Positions 1 to 11,257 are shown, counted from the first letter of the stretch. The stretch: 64,000 bases of DNA from Halicephalobus mephisto (GCA_009193035.1 SWDT01000015.1:248001-312000), one strand, 5' to 3'. Program-made: numbers and translations. The notes: generated by a model from the letters alone, not told the origin.

Positions 1-435
1 TTTTCACTGTTAATTGATTTTGATATCACGTCAGACAATTGATCCAACGTGTGATTTATCTTTTTGTGCTTCTATCGCATGTGAGGCTACCCAATGTTCA
101 TTGAAACCTTATCAGGACCCTTATTTTATACCGACATTTCCTGGTTATTTTAAATTTTTATTTTTCATATCCGTGTTTCCAATTTGATGACGTTCGTTAA
201 TTTTTCCGTCAAAATGAAACAAAACCCTTGTTTTGAAAGCCGCGCGATCTTTGGCATTCTGTCCTGTTGAGGTGATTTCGTAATTAGCCCATTTTATGAA
301 TCGGAATTTTGCATACTTAGGTGACGTGATTTCCTGTGGTGACTTCTTCCCGTTTCAGTTGGTTTTTCCTGACGGACTGCAGTGTTGTATGTGGTACTGA
401 TCGCTGGAGGATTTGGACTCATTTCAGCCACAATA
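1..435. other. Upstream region of the first gene
   Basis: No open reading frame of note and no recognisable RNA gene. The stretch is mixed AT-rich sequence that presumably holds the promoter and 5' untranslated region of the gene starting at 436; I see no clear TATA box. The left edge of the window may cut an upstream gene, but no coding exon is visible. Confidence 0.4.
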
Positions 436-1175
436 ATGTCGAATCAGAAGCAGAGTAAGCCTAACAACAACCGCCGCGATTACCGAAGTGGCAAAAAACG
501 GGAAACCCATGGTTTGTTCCTGTTTTTGCGTTTTTATATATGATTTTCAGGGAAAACCAACTTTGGGCAAGGGTACGGTCGTCCTCACGAGAAGGACACC
601 TTGTTTGATATGATTCGTCCTCTGCTGCCTCCAGGAGAATTCGAGAAGCCTGCTGAGCATACTGACGATGGTTCTGTTAATAATGGTCAGGACATTAATG
701 TGGATAATACCAAGGCTGATTTATCTATTTCTAACGAAACTGGTGCCTCCCAGGGAATTTCTCACGATATGAACAATAACGACGAAGGTGGTAATTCAAC
801 TGCCTCCCTCCGGAGGAACAACGGCCCTCCTAATAATGGCCGTAGAGACGGTCACCGTGGGCGTGGACGACGCTCTTATCCTAACAATTACCAGATGCCC
901 ATGCCACCCTACAACCAGCCTTATTACCCCATGCCGGCGGTTGAACAGGCCACCCCTCCTGCGCATGTTGCAGTCGGCCAATCTGTTGTTGGTCCCAATT
1001 CTGATGGAAGCGTAGGTTTTTATCAACTTTCCCCAACTCCAGACTCATATTTCAGTATTACTTGGGACGGATTATAAATGTGAATCCTTATTCGCAATCT
1101 GCGTTTGTCCAATTCATGCCTAGTGGTAATTGTTGGCATGTGTACTGGAACGACCTCCAACCTTATTCTGCCTGA
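436..1175 (+). CDS. Disordered Asn/Gly/Arg-rich protein, possible RNA-binding
   Basis: I do not recognise a named family. Three exons fit: 436-511, 551-1011 and 1056-1175, giving about 218 aa. The first intron is 40 nt and ends in TTTTCAG; the second is 44 nt and ends in ATTTCAG. Splicing the second intron replaces a short read-through tail ending at 1077 with a more protein-like C-terminus rich in Tyr, Asn and Trp (YYLGRIINVNPY...). The N-terminus is basic (SNQKQSKPNNNRRDYRSGKK); the middle is Asn/Asp/Ser-rich, followed by an Arg-Gly stretch (GHRGRGRRS) and a Pro/Tyr/Met stretch. RG repeats and low complexity suggest RNA binding or a condensate-type protein, but that is inference. Start chosen at the first ATG before the exon; the splice choice at 1012-1055 is the least certain part. 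Confidence 0.6.
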
Positions 1176-1603
1176 TTCTTTGCTGTTACCCCGGTTGAAA
1201 GTGCAAACGGATATAACTTTCTCTCCGTGTAATTACGTGCGTTATCGTTAGTTCTTCATCAAGATGTTTTAATTTCATCTTTTGATTTTCCAATAATTCT
1301 CTAGGATCTCAGTTGCGTCTCACTACGGGATTTTTCTTCGCTAGTAATTAGAGACCTGATTTATTATTTTTGGCTTTGCTCTTCTGCTTCTACTGATTAT
1401 ATGATGTAATGTTAAGATAAAGATAAGGATAATAAAAAAGTGGGAATTTTGTTTGTATTTTTGAAAGTTACGAAATCACACATTTTTTGGCGAAATGTGA
1501 TGAAATTTTCCAAAACGAAAAACGCGGTCCTTTGAGTTCTTTGGTTTCTTGTTTCATATCCGTTGTGTTTTGGAATTTTTAAATTTTATTCAACTTTTTC
1601 CAG
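1176..1603. other. Intergenic spacer before ISCA1
   Basis: AT-rich, no ORF support. It ends with a pyrimidine-rich tract and CAG directly in front of the ISCA1 start codon at 1604, which reads as a spliced-leader trans-splice acceptor. Confidence 0.45.
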
Positions 1604-2052
1604 ATGTACCTCTCCAGAATCACCAGGGTAAGTGCTAGAGTCGTCAAAGCCCGTCCGAGAATGATACCGGCGGATCCGACGAAAAAAGTACTGACGTTAA
1701 CTCCAGAAGCAATTACTAGACTTAAGGAACTTCTAGCTGAGAATCCAGGAGCAAAAGCAATGAAAGTAAGTAAATTTAAACTTGTTGATATATGGAATTT
1801 TTCTTTCAGCTGGGAGTGACGAAAAGCGGTTGTAACGGATTCGCGTACAAATTGACTTATGCAGATCAGAAGGAAAAATTCGATGAAGAAGTCGAACAAG
1901 ATGGAGTTAGAGTTTGGATCGATGCGAAAGCGCTACTGACGGTGTTAGGAAGCGAGATGGATTTTCAGAAGTCAAAATTAGCGGAGGAATTTGTGTTTAA
2001 AAACCCAAACATTAAAGGAACTTGCGGATGTGGAGAAAGTTTCAACATTTGA
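1604..2052 (+). CDS. isca-1: Iron-sulfur cluster assembly protein ISCA1 (A-type carrier, mitochondrial)
   Basis: Two exons, 1604-1765 and 1810-2052, with a 44-nt intron (GTAAGT...TTTCAG), encode 134 aa. The C-terminal about 105 residues are an A-type Fe-S carrier domain: the first ligand motif SGCNGF lies just after the intron, and the C-terminal ligand pair lies in TCGCGESF. These three cysteines are the cluster-binding set of the HesB/IscA family. The basic, Ser/Thr/Val-rich N-terminus fits a mitochondrial targeting sequence. The protein helps make [4Fe-4S] clusters in mitochondria with ISCA2 and IBA57 (family knowledge). The ATG is preceded immediately by a TTTTTCCAG acceptor, so the message is probably trans-spliced. 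NAA40 follows 167 nt downstream on the same strand, so the two are a likely operon. Confidence 0.93.
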
Positions 2053-2219
2053 AATTTTGTATGCATACTGGTGCTAATTGATTATTAGGAGAACGTTAGT
2101 ATCACTAGTCAAAGATTGATATATGAAGATAATTCTATAAACCGAGATTAATTACAAATGCGTTGAATTACGCTTTTTTATTTTGTTTTTTTTAAAGTTG
2201 TGTGTTATTTTGAATTCAG
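2053..2219 (+). promoter_or_regulatory. Operon-type spacer with trans-splice acceptor before NAA40
   Basis: A 167-nt gap between the ISCA1 stop and the next ATG contains a U-rich run (around 2175-2192) and ends in GAATTCAG directly abutting the ATG at 2220. Spacing and U-rich element match nematode SL2-type intercistronic regions. No promoter is visible. The operon call is inference. Confidence 0.5.
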
Positions 2220-4438
2220 ATGGCCCCGCAGGACGTCGCTACCTTGAAGAAGCTAGTGAAGAAGGCTTCGAAATTGCCAAATGCCATTCAATCCACTAAC
2301 AGTGCTCCTACAGAGCTGAAAACTACTGATGGGTAAGTTCTTCGTTGTGTAAAATTCAAGTTTTATCAATTACTGAAAATAAGCGCAACAATCATTCACA
2401 GACAGTTTTCACATTGCATAGGTTCCAAGTTTACTGTGGCTTGAAAGCATAGCAGGTGACTTCACCGCTGGACGCTTGACAGTAGGTCTCGGTGTAAGCA
2501 ACTGTAAAGTTAAATTAGAATTAATTGTCTTTTATGTCCCATACCGTAACTGAAGTCTGATTTGGCACAGATTACATTAACCTTTCCACCAAGCCTCTCT
2601 TCGGCAGCTTTCTGGATGGCTCGTTTTGAAATTGTTGCGTCGTCGGTGATGTTCTGCAAAAAATAGATTTTATTACTTGATTCCTAAACCGGTTTAATAG
2701 CTGATTGTGGTCTTTCTTTTGAGTGGATTACGTAAGAACTTGATCCGACTGACAAGTCTGAAACAAACCTCTTCAATCACGCTGCGAAGCTTCTCATTAT
2801 TGCAAGTGGGATCCTCGTCAAATTCGGCAGACAGAGCAGAAAAGATTCTGGCTCCATGTGTTCTTGCTCTCATTGATCTGTAGCGACATGGAGATCCGCA
2901 CTGGCAACAACAATCGTTGGTTGCAGGGGGTTGGTAGGGAATTACAGGGGCAGGGGCGTAGCTTCCACATGGCATTGGTGGGGGAGGAGGGGGTGGTGGT
3001 GGACAAATTGGTGCTGGTGGGGGCGGTGGTCTGGAAATTTTCTTAAATAGAAGATGGAATTTGTGAAACTTACGGTGGAGGACAGAATGTTGGAGGGCAT
3101 GGCTAAATTTGAATTATTTAGTAATTTTCGATAACCTAAAAAGTGAAAATAATACCGGAGGTAGTGGACATGGTGGGGGAGGAGGAGGACATGGCTAAAT
3201 TATTGTAGATGAGTATGATTGGTATATACTGTAATTCTTGCTTACCAGTGGTGCTGGACATGGTGGAGGAAGGGCTATTCCACATCCGCAAGAATCGACA
3301 ATTTTCGGTAGCACCGAAATCAAAGCCAGAATCAGAAACTTGGCCATGACCTTGTAAGGTTTAAAATAACTTTATTCCTTAATCGGATGTAACACGGCGA
3401 TTCTTATATATATTTGCGGAGAACGAAACCTTGGAGATGAGAGAGCATATCCGTGAAACCAGTTTAGATCGGATGTGGAAACGCCTTCTTTGGTCCTAGT
3501 GATTTGAATTTTGAATCCGGTCTGACAAAGGTAAGTCTAAAGCGGCCAACTTTCACTGCTTTCAGAAGCTTTTGAAGGACATAATTTTATTTCTTTGTGA
3601 ATCAACCCTTATTTGGAAAACTAGATGACGCAAAGGGGCAAAATCGGAACCGTTGTGAGTGAATGGATCATGGATGAGTCAGAAGTGGATTAGCTTGGAA
3701 GATAAAATCATGTTAGGAAATAGAATTCAAAATTAATTAGGAATGTTTTTAGTGAAGCTTTGATTTTTGAATACTATTGGGCAACAAATCTTCATCCGGC
3801 ACAATTTTTATGGGTTTTTGAACTCTTTAATGACAATATGTTGGAACTTTATCAAAGAAGTAACTGGGGATATGAAGAGAACTCGAAGAAACAGGAACTT
3901 CAGGCAACTACTGCCAGATATATTATTGTCAAGGATTTCAAGAAACGACATGTTGGTTATGTTCATTATCGATTTGATTTGGATCATGGCATTCCGGTGG
4001 TTTATTGGTGAGAGTTGTTTTATTTTTAGTAGTAATTTTGGTTTTAGTTATGAGCTTCAAATTTCTGCCAAACATCAAAAACGGGGAATTGGAACTCTTT
4101 TGATCGAAACATTGCTCAATCTTGCCAAGAATACGGGAATGCACAAGGTTATGGCTACGGTTTTCTTGTTCAATGGAAATTCACTTGCTTTCTTCCATAA
4201 GAATGGATTTCGAATGGATGAATCCTCTCCTCAGTTAAATGCAGAAGATGCGGACTACGTTATTCTCTCTCGTTGGGTGATTCCGGGGAAGGAAAATGTC
4301 TCGAAGGAGAAGGAAAACTCGACACTAGAGGATCTTATTTTGAAAGGACTGGAAGAATCTAAGATTTCTGATGTCAATGACAAAGTTGATGACAGTGAAT
4401 CTAAGATTCTTGCAACTTCTAAACAAGAATCATCTTGA
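2220..4438 (+). CDS. NAA40: N-alpha-acetyltransferase 40 (NatD, histone H4/H2A N-terminal acetyltransferase)
   Basis: Three exons, 2220-2332, 3753-4007 and 4048-4438, give 252 aa with matching phases. The 1420-nt first intron contains an entire antisense gene. The GNAT fold is clear: the NatD substrate-loop region NLHPAQFLWVFELFNDNM then YQRSNWGY, the core strand HVGYVHYRFDLDHG, the CYELQI strand made by splicing, the acetyl-CoA loop KHQKRGIGTLLIE (Q/RxxGxG/A type), and the NSLAFFHKNGFRMDESSP segment typical of NAA40. The enzyme acetylates the N-terminal serine of histones H4 and H2A (family knowledge). The C-terminus carries an extra acidic/Ser-rich tail of about 60 residues beyond the human length. 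The first exon is short and has no domain; it is supported by phase, by position and by alignment to the human N-terminal region. Confidence 0.87.
2431..3347 (-). CDS. grl: Ground-like (GRL) domain secreted protein, Hedgehog-related family
   Basis: Six exons on the minus strand (3347-3246, 3194-3156, 3102-3074, 3030-2769, 2653-2545, 2501-2431) give 203 aa with consistent phases. Residues 1-18 are a signal peptide (MAKFLILALISVLP). Next comes a Pro/Cys-rich stretch built from repeated PPPC and PPPP units spread over three tiny exons. The C-terminal about 110 residues are a ground-like domain: DCCCQC, then DPTCNNEKLRSVIEE, then TDDATISKRAIQKAAEERLG, NVICAKSDFSYVAYTETYC and the final cysteine in VTCYAFKP. 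GRL proteins are nematode extracellular/cuticle-associated proteins of the Hedgehog-related superfamily. The whole gene lies inside NAA40 intron 1 in the opposite direction and has its own TATA-like box, so it is an independent unit. Confidence 0.9.
3404..3413 (-). promoter_or_regulatory. TATA-like box of the ground-like gene
   Basis: On the minus strand the sequence reads TATATATAAG about 57-66 nt upstream of the ground-like ATG. Position and sequence fit a core promoter TATA element; it lies within the NAA40 intron. Confidence 0.45.
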
Positions 4439-4609
4439 AACTGTTGATGAACAATTTTTTGTTTTGTTGGTTTACTTTATTTAAGCTGATGAAATGATCC
4501 CGTATTGGAATGGGAATCAAAAAGTCGGAGAAACTGTAGTTTCTCCGATGAGATGCCGAGATGGAAGGGGAAGTGAACTGTTTGATTTTCTGAATTACTT
4601 CAGAAAAAG

Positions 4610-6099
4610 TTAATCCGGATGTAACAGAGTCAAAAATGGATTTTCTCGAGTCTTTTTGAGGTGTTTGTATGTCCGGATTGTACAGGTCATCCATTCCTTC
4701 TGGTTGATCCTGGAGTCTCGGTTGATGTCGCAGAACCGGATGAAGTTTCTTCCGCATTTTCGAACGTTTTTGAGATTCCGAAGTGATTTCCTGAAGGACT
4801 TCCATTCTGATCTCTCGATTTCCTGAATGGTTTTGGGATTATAAGGGATTGAGGATGTAACTAACGTGGTCCCCATTGGAGTCGAGTTGAGCAAACTTCC
4901 ATTTGGCAACTTGAGGTCGTCGTCTTTTGGGGCCGTTAACTGGCGCCGGAGCGGATTGCCTCATTTCCTTACTGAGCAAGGAAAATAATTTTCGATAAAA
5001 TAACAATTGTTTTTCAGGTAAACAACCTGGAAATAATGTCATAGAAATTAAAAATAAACCTAATTTCGAAATTATCTCAAGTGAAAATTTTAGGATTTAC
5101 TAGAAACTGAAATAATTTAAATTTCCAATTTTGTGCGATGATTATTTCGAAATTAATTTTTTAAAATTATTTTAGATGGATTTATATTTTATAAATTAGA
5201 GTTATATGAGGTATAGAATCTTCTTCCCGTCATCCGAGATTAGAGTCATGTATGGAATCATTGATATTGAGAAACCTCAACAGTAAAGTGTTCACAAAAA
5301 AGTAACTTTTAGTTCTGTAACAATTTCAAAATGTAAAAAATAACAATTATCACATTTTTCACGAATATTTAAAATTTGTGACGAAAAATAAAACTTAATA
5401 ATTACAACTTGCATTTGTTACTGTGTCGAAAGTTACTTTTTTTGTGTACCTGAGGATTACTGTAATTTCGAAATAAAATTAAACTTGCCTTTGATGGACC
5501 CCATTTTACCGATTTTAGCGACCAAAGGAGTTTGACTACATTCGGCAGTGGAGTTGACTAATCCGTGACCGATTGGCTCTCCAGAAATAGGATGGACACA
5601 CCAACAGACGTTCCTTCCGTGCTTCAGATGACACTGCATTTCGGAGTAGAACCTCTCGTCTTGACCTTCACATCTGGGGATGAAGACGTACTCCAGGAAA
5701 TTCGGTGGAGTGGAAAAAGTTATTTTTTCTTTTTCTGTTTTACAATTTGGTTTTTCTGTACTTTTTTGAACTTCTTCCGGTTTTGATTTCTTCGAAGGTG
5801 AATTCAGAAAGAAATCTGGAGCGGTTTCTGATTCTTCTGATTTTTGTTTTGGAGGTTCTATTTCGTAAATAGGAAGAGAATTGTCTTCGTTGGGTTCCGG
5901 AAGAACGTTGTCTGAAAAATTGTAAATTACCGTAATCTAGGAGGAAAAGCCACAAAAGCAAATGCCAACTTTGAAGAAATCGATCATCGGAAGGAAGTCT
6001 GACGAAATAATCCGAGGGGACTTCCCTTGATCTCCTGACTGGAATCAGGAGTCCTGTGACGAGCATTAGACTCGAAGCTACCAGTGTCAGTTTGAACAT
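4610..6099 (-). CDS. Secreted SMOC/SPARC-like protein: thyroglobulin type-1 domain plus EF-hand EC domain (no Kazal)
   Basis: Four exons (6099-5970, 5911-5489, 5026-4866, 4822-4610) give 308 aa. Residues 1-20 form a signal peptide (MFKLTLVASSLMLVTG). A Lys/Glu/Pro-rich linker follows, then a thyroglobulin type-1 domain (RCEGQDERFYSEMQCH, CWCVHP, SGEPIG, AEC). The C-terminal half is a SPARC-type extracellular calcium module with two EF-hands: DSNGDHEIERSEW and, between paired cysteines, CDINRDSRINQKEWMTC. The intron after the thyroglobulin exon starts with GC instead of GT (5488-5487) and is about 460 nt. SMOC proteins bind matrix and modulate BMP signalling (family knowledge). It is the tandem paralogue of the gene at 7504-9394 but lacks the Kazal domain. 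The weakest splice call is the first donor (AAA|GTTGGC). Confidence 0.82.
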
Positions 6100-7503
6100 G
6101 TTAGTCGAGATCTGGAGAGGGTACACTCAGAAGCCCAAAAAAGCGAAATCGCGTCAAAAAAAAGCTAATTTAAAAAACCGGAAGTTCCGAAATAAAAAAT
6201 GAAATGTCAAATACAACCGAAATATTTTTTTTTGTTGACAGGTCAACTTTGGAAATTCAACGAACACCATTTAAAGCTCACAATTGGCCAGTTTTATTAG
6301 TTCCAAAAAGCGTTAAAACTGACGTGAAGTCGGTAATCCAGAATGATGGGATTTTTGTCGACCGTTTTTCTGCAAGGATTCGAAAGTGGCCCTCGCAATT
6401 GCTGGAAATAGTTAATTTGGTCCACAAGTTAGTTTTTATAGTCTTTGAGCAGGCGACATTTGGAGAAATTTACATTTTTCCGAGGGGGTTTTTCGAGTTT
6501 AAGGCGAGTAAATGAACTAGCTATGACATCAAACGCAAAAGTATACGTTAGAAATAAACTTTGAAGTGAGTAGGATTTCAGACTTCCAGAAAAGGTCAAA
6601 TTTGACTGGCAAGTAAACTGTCAAAACCAGTTTTAAACCGCGGATTTGACAGTTCTGACTACGTGCAGAAATTCGGAAAACAATAAAACTTTAAACTCGA
6701 TCAAATTGTCCTTCGTAATTGAGGAAAAATGATTTTCTAAATTTGAACAAACTCTAATTTTCTAAAATAAATCCAGAATCCATTTATTTAGTTGAATTAT
6801 TTTTAGATTAAGAAAATTGGATAAATTTATAAAATTTCATACATCAAAAGTCGAAAAAACATGGACGAATTCGCTTATCATTGATTTTAAACTTATTTAT
6901 TTTTTTATTTTTTAAAATTTTAAACTTATTTATTTTTTTATTTTTTAGAATTTTAAACTTATTTATTTTTTTATTTTGTTAATTTTGAAATTATTTTTAA
7001 TTTAAAAATTTTGAATTTATTTATTTTTAAAATTTGAACTTATTTATTTTTAATTTTCTTAATTTTGAAATTATTTATTTTCTAATTTTAATTTTAATAA
7101 TTATTTGTTATAATCAAGTGTATTTTTACTTCCATGTAAAAATAAATAAAAACAAAAAAGTTCGTACATCGAATAAAGAAAAAAAGCGAATTCGTTTTTT
7201 ACGAGCGATTTTCCGATAAACTAGTTTTAAATCCCTTGTTTTCTGTTCTAACTTCCTTAATTTCAATAATTCTTTTTTGTAAATAATTATGTTTTCTGTT
7301 AATTACGATTAAATTTCTTAAAAGATAAAAACACGAAAAAATTAAAAAATTAAAAAACAAAATTGACGAATTTTCTGGATTATCTCGTTTCAGAAAGACA
7401 TTTATCCAAAGCGAATTACCGATCTTGAATGTGCATTTAAACTCCACTAAAATGATGCACAACTGATGTCAAGACTCCGGGGTAAGCAAAATTATTTCCT
7501 TTG
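6100..7503. other. Spacer between the two SMOC paralogues
   Basis: No convincing gene. An open frame at 6204-6515 on the plus strand has no domain, no start context and AT-driven composition, so I left it out. From about 6888 to 7075 the stretch is a simple tandem repeat, listed separately. Confidence 0.45.
6888..7075. repeat. AT-rich tandem repeat, period about 32 bp
   Basis: At least three near-perfect and three decayed units of the type TTAAACTTATTTATTTTTTT follow one another, the period being about 32-33 bp. Units drift towards the right end. No coding role is seen. Confidence 0.75.
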
Positions 7504-9394
7504 TCAACATCGAATTCCATCTGGAATAACATTCAAAAAACTCTGGTCATAAAACGTTCCGGGATCAAAAGGCATCCGACTCTCGGAAAGAAAACTAACT
7601 GATGAGATTCCACAAATTCCTCAATTTAGATAAACTCGACCTAAGGCAGACAAATAATGGGTGTTTTCGAAAGCAGCGATGTTGTCAGTTGTCGGCAAGT
7701 TCAAAGAAAAAAATTTCAACAACAGGTCAATGAGGAAATGACTTACGTCCAAGATCAATTTTGAGACAGGTTGTCCACTCTTGGAGATCGATTAATTTAT
7801 CGTTATTCTTATCGCAGTCCTTATGGAAAGTTCTGGCACAAGAAGCTGGTTTCACAACGAGGATCGTGAGTCTGTGTTCTCCCGCGAGTTCCTCCTTCGT
7901 CAACCTGTCGTTGGAGTCAAGGTCGAGTTTAACGAATCGCCACACCAGAATCCGTCTCTCCAAAGTCTCATTCCTCTCGTCTCCTGGAACGAAAATTACA
8001 CTGTTATAAAGATGAAAATATCTAACAAAGAAATTTCAAAAATTGTCTCGACACGAATCTTCCGATTTTCCAGTCAAGACCGAAAACTTTAGAATTTTGA
8101 GTTTATGTGCGTTTATAAGATTCCATTCTGAATCATACTATCATAAAAATTCTCAGCATGAAATTCTAGAAAATTGTCTCGACACGAATGTTTGACAATT
8201 TTCCAGTTAAGACCGAAAAGTGTAAAATTTTGAGTTTACATTTTTTTCAATGTTTCGGAAATCTTCAATAGATTCCAAACCATACAATTATGAAAATATA
8301 AATATTTAACACAAACTTCCAAAAAATTGTTTCGACACGAATTTCCCCAACTTTCCAGTCAAGACCGAAAACTTTGGAATTTCAAATTTACAAACTTTTT
8401 TAAGATCCTAGAACTACTCAATGGATTCTAAAAATAATTTAAAAACCAATTTACAAGAATTAAGAGTCAAAATTACAGTACCCTTGTGATCTCCGTGTTC
8501 GTCAGGGGCATTGGCGTATTCTCTCCTGAATGCATCCATCATGTTACTGTTAAAAATAATTCTCTCAACGGCTCCACACTCTGAAATGGCCTTTGATCAA
8601 TGACGTTAGTTCTTGTTTGCGTCGGAGGATAAAGATGAAAGACGAAATCTCATTAATCAAAAAGACCAAAATAAAACTAACCTGAGGATTTCGAAAAATT
8701 GTGACCGACATGTCCTGAGGCATCCACTTGGATATCTGAAAATTTCGTCGATTTTAGATTTACTGAATCTCGATTACCATGAACGTGTTCGCAATTTGGC
8801 ATTTTTTGAGTACTGATGGCGACTGAGGTAGACGGTATGGGGGTCCCGTGGAGTGTCGAGCACCAACAGTACCCGATTACTGAGTGGCACTGGACCTGGG
8901 CGTAGAGATTCGTGCTTTTGTCGCACATCGGGACGAATTCGTTCGCGTACTTTGTAGCATTTGAACGAATCAGTTTCAACTGGAATTCCCTTTCTAAAGG
9001 ACAACGGTCTTCAGCTGGAATACGGTAATTGGGAATTATGCTTCAAGATTTTTTTACCTTTACAGTCTCCCATGGAGTGCATTTCTACAGGAATCCCGAA
9101 ACAGACGATTCTGTTTAATTCACAGGGATTCTGATATGTCTTCCCGTTGGTGCCGCAGATCCTAGGTCCACTCAGGTCCTTCTCGGTACAAACAAGGTCT
9201 CTCTTGCATCGTTCGTTCATCTCTCGTTCGTCGTCGTTCTCTGTCGAGCCCTGCGACGTCGATTTCTACAAAAATCTTCGAAAAATTCAAACAAAAACAA
9301 CTACCTTGATGACATGATCGAGGAACGCGATGTTTCCGTAAACACACAAAATCAAATTCAGCAATAAACAAAGTACAGTCATTTTCGGCGTCAT
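7504..9394 (-). CDS. Secreted SMOC-like protein: Kazal, thyroglobulin type-1 and SPARC EC domains
   Basis: Seven exons (9394-9305, 9265-9058, 9014-8778, 8735-8682, 8580-8482, 7983-7747, 7598-7504) give 339 aa with all phases consistent. Residues 1-20 are a signal peptide (MTVLCLLLNLILCVYG after a short leader). A Kazal domain follows: RCKRDLVC, CGTNGKTYQNPCELNRIVCF, GDC. The thyroglobulin type-1 domain has FVPMCDKS, YAQVQCH, YCWC and a final cysteine in PNCEH. The last third is the SPARC extracellular calcium module: ECGAVERIIFNSNMMDAFRR, the first EF-hand DLDSNDRLTKEE, and a second EF-hand framed by cysteines, CDKNNDKLIDLQEWTTC. The domain order Kazal-TY-EC matches SMOC rather than testican. 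The last short exon (MPFDPGTFY...) is supported only by phase. The fifth intron is made almost entirely of three repeat copies. Confidence 0.86.
7995..8435. repeat. Three diverged tandem copies filling a SMOC intron
   Basis: The core (ATTGTcTCGACACGAAT, then TTTTCCAGTcAAGACCGAAA, then a TTTGAGTTTA-like segment) occurs at about 8038, 8171 and 8326. Flanking sequence is also partly shared (an ATTCYNAAYCATAC-like stretch), so the period is about 130-150 bp. All copies lie within intron 5 (8481-7984) of the minus-strand SMOC gene. Confidence 0.75.
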
Positions 9395-11257
9395 TTTCGT
9401 CAAAAATAATCATTCAATGAAGGAGTCTCTTTTTCGTGCACAGGGCTTCAGTCGCATTTCCTGCAAAAGGATAACTTTAAAGGTCAAGTGGGATCATTCT
9501 TTCAACTTCGATAATGCCAAGACAAAATTTTTACGGAGGAGGAAGTTAAAAACACAGTAATGGATTTTTCCAAAAAGCAGTTTTAATAGAATTTAGGTCC
9601 TGACACGAAAATCTCAGAAATTACAAAAATTTTAATCATTATTTTTTAAACGTAAACTTTCTGATTTTTTAAAAGTCAAAAATTGTCAGATTACTGTAAT
9701 GGCTGTACTTTGAAAAGGTTAATTAGTAATTTTTGAAGAAAGTAAAACTTCAAGAATGTTGTTCTATTTCCATAGTCCCCAAAGTTTTAACCTTTTTCCA
9801 AAACTACAGAATCCCTGAAACAAAAGCAACAGTAATCTCATGATTTTTAAATGACCAGAAAAACCAAAAAGTTAAACCCCATTTGAGTTTTAAATTTAGC
9901 TCCCGGATAACTTTAACTTGATTGTCCATTCAGCGGTCCATTGATGACGCCAGAGGGAAACTAAAAGTGGTCGGAATATTTCGAAATACTTCCTCGAAAG
10001 TTTTGAGCTTTGTCCAAAGTTGCAAAAAACGGAAAAGGGTCATCAATAGCACAACGTCGAAAATCAATAATTCAGAATTAAATTTTTTAGATTTCTGTAA
10101 GCAAGTGTAATCTAGGATTCAAAAGTTGTCTGTGAACACCTAAACTCGACCTTCGACTCGTCTGACTCGCGCTGGCTTGTAAGCCGTTTTTACTAATCCG
10201 AAATTCAAACTTTATGTGGGCAAAATTCTGTTTGTTTCCGTTCTTCCTCATTTTTTAGTCAAATCAAAAATCAAAGGCAATGATTTCATTAGAGAGTGCA
10301 AAAGTTGATCCAAGTTGCAGAAATCGAAAAAAGTCAACAACAATCCAAAGACATCTGACTCTCGAAGCGATTTTTTCTTGAAAAAAGAGAAATTTACAAA
10401 CTGCAAATTAGAAACACAATTCAAACTTTTTATAATTTTATTTTTTAAACAAAACAATTATAAAATAAACTCTGAATCAATGAAATTACAACTTTAGGGG
10501 ATTCTTAGTTTTCCATTTGAGACCATAGAGATCGAAAATGTATTAATCCATTTAATTTTATTTTTTCGAAATTTTAAAAACAATTTTGATGACGTCATCT
10601 TTCTACTTTTTCTGTAATTTTTTGACTAGTTATCTAGTTACAATGATTCAACTAAGAATGCTTAAGTCACTATTGTTAGAATTATTAAATTTTGATGAAT
10701 AATAAACTTCTCGAACTCTTGATTTTGTAGTCAGGTGAAATACGTATTAGAATCTAAGACTTTCGCTAACAGTTTTTATTTACTTTCAGTTTCTTCAGAA
10801 CGAGAAACCAGAATTGTCAGTCAGTCGAATTCTGGATTGATTTAACAAACTTGAAAAAAAATCAGAAAAATCAAAATACATTTATATGATCGAAAAAAAG
10901 TGATTTTTAATAGGATTTAGAATCTTAATCACCAGAAAATCAAACTCGATCGGTAGACAGAATATAATCAGACAATATTATTTAACAAAATTCGGAAAAT
11001 TTGTAAGTTTCAGTTTTTATACTAAATTATTGAATAAGATTTTATCACTTTATTTGCAATATTTAAAATCAGTTTTATAAGGTTTGAAATCTGGAAATTG
11101 TAATTTTTATTTTTTTTATTTACATTGAGATGTTTTACCAAGAATGTTTCAATGAACGAAGAAAACAAACAGCTCAATAAAACTGATTATTCTGTCATTT
11201 GTTCTTTATCGATTATTTTCTTTTTTTCGAAAAAGCGAAATTTTTTTAAGTAATAAC
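9395..11257. other. AT-rich intergenic region
   Basis: Short open frames here (for example 9922-10110 and 10248-10497) have no family signature and overlap each other in opposite strands. Two loosely similar stretches sit near 10010 and 10305. I see no gene; it separates divergent transcription of the SMOC gene and the monoamine oxidase. Confidence 0.4.

Noticed and set aside
3499..3529. Possible small extra NAA40 exon (after TCCTAG, before GTAAGT)
   Set aside because: Splicing it in shifts the phase so that the exon at 3753 would begin with a stop; joining 2332 directly to 3753 keeps the frame and matches the human protein length.
6204..6515. 103-aa open frame between the SMOC genes
   Set aside because: No domain, no start or splice context, AT-driven composition.
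6888..8435. Repeats considered as a CRISPR-like array
   Set aside because: Units are adjacent or diverged without unique spacers, and the genome is a nematode; they are tandem repeats.
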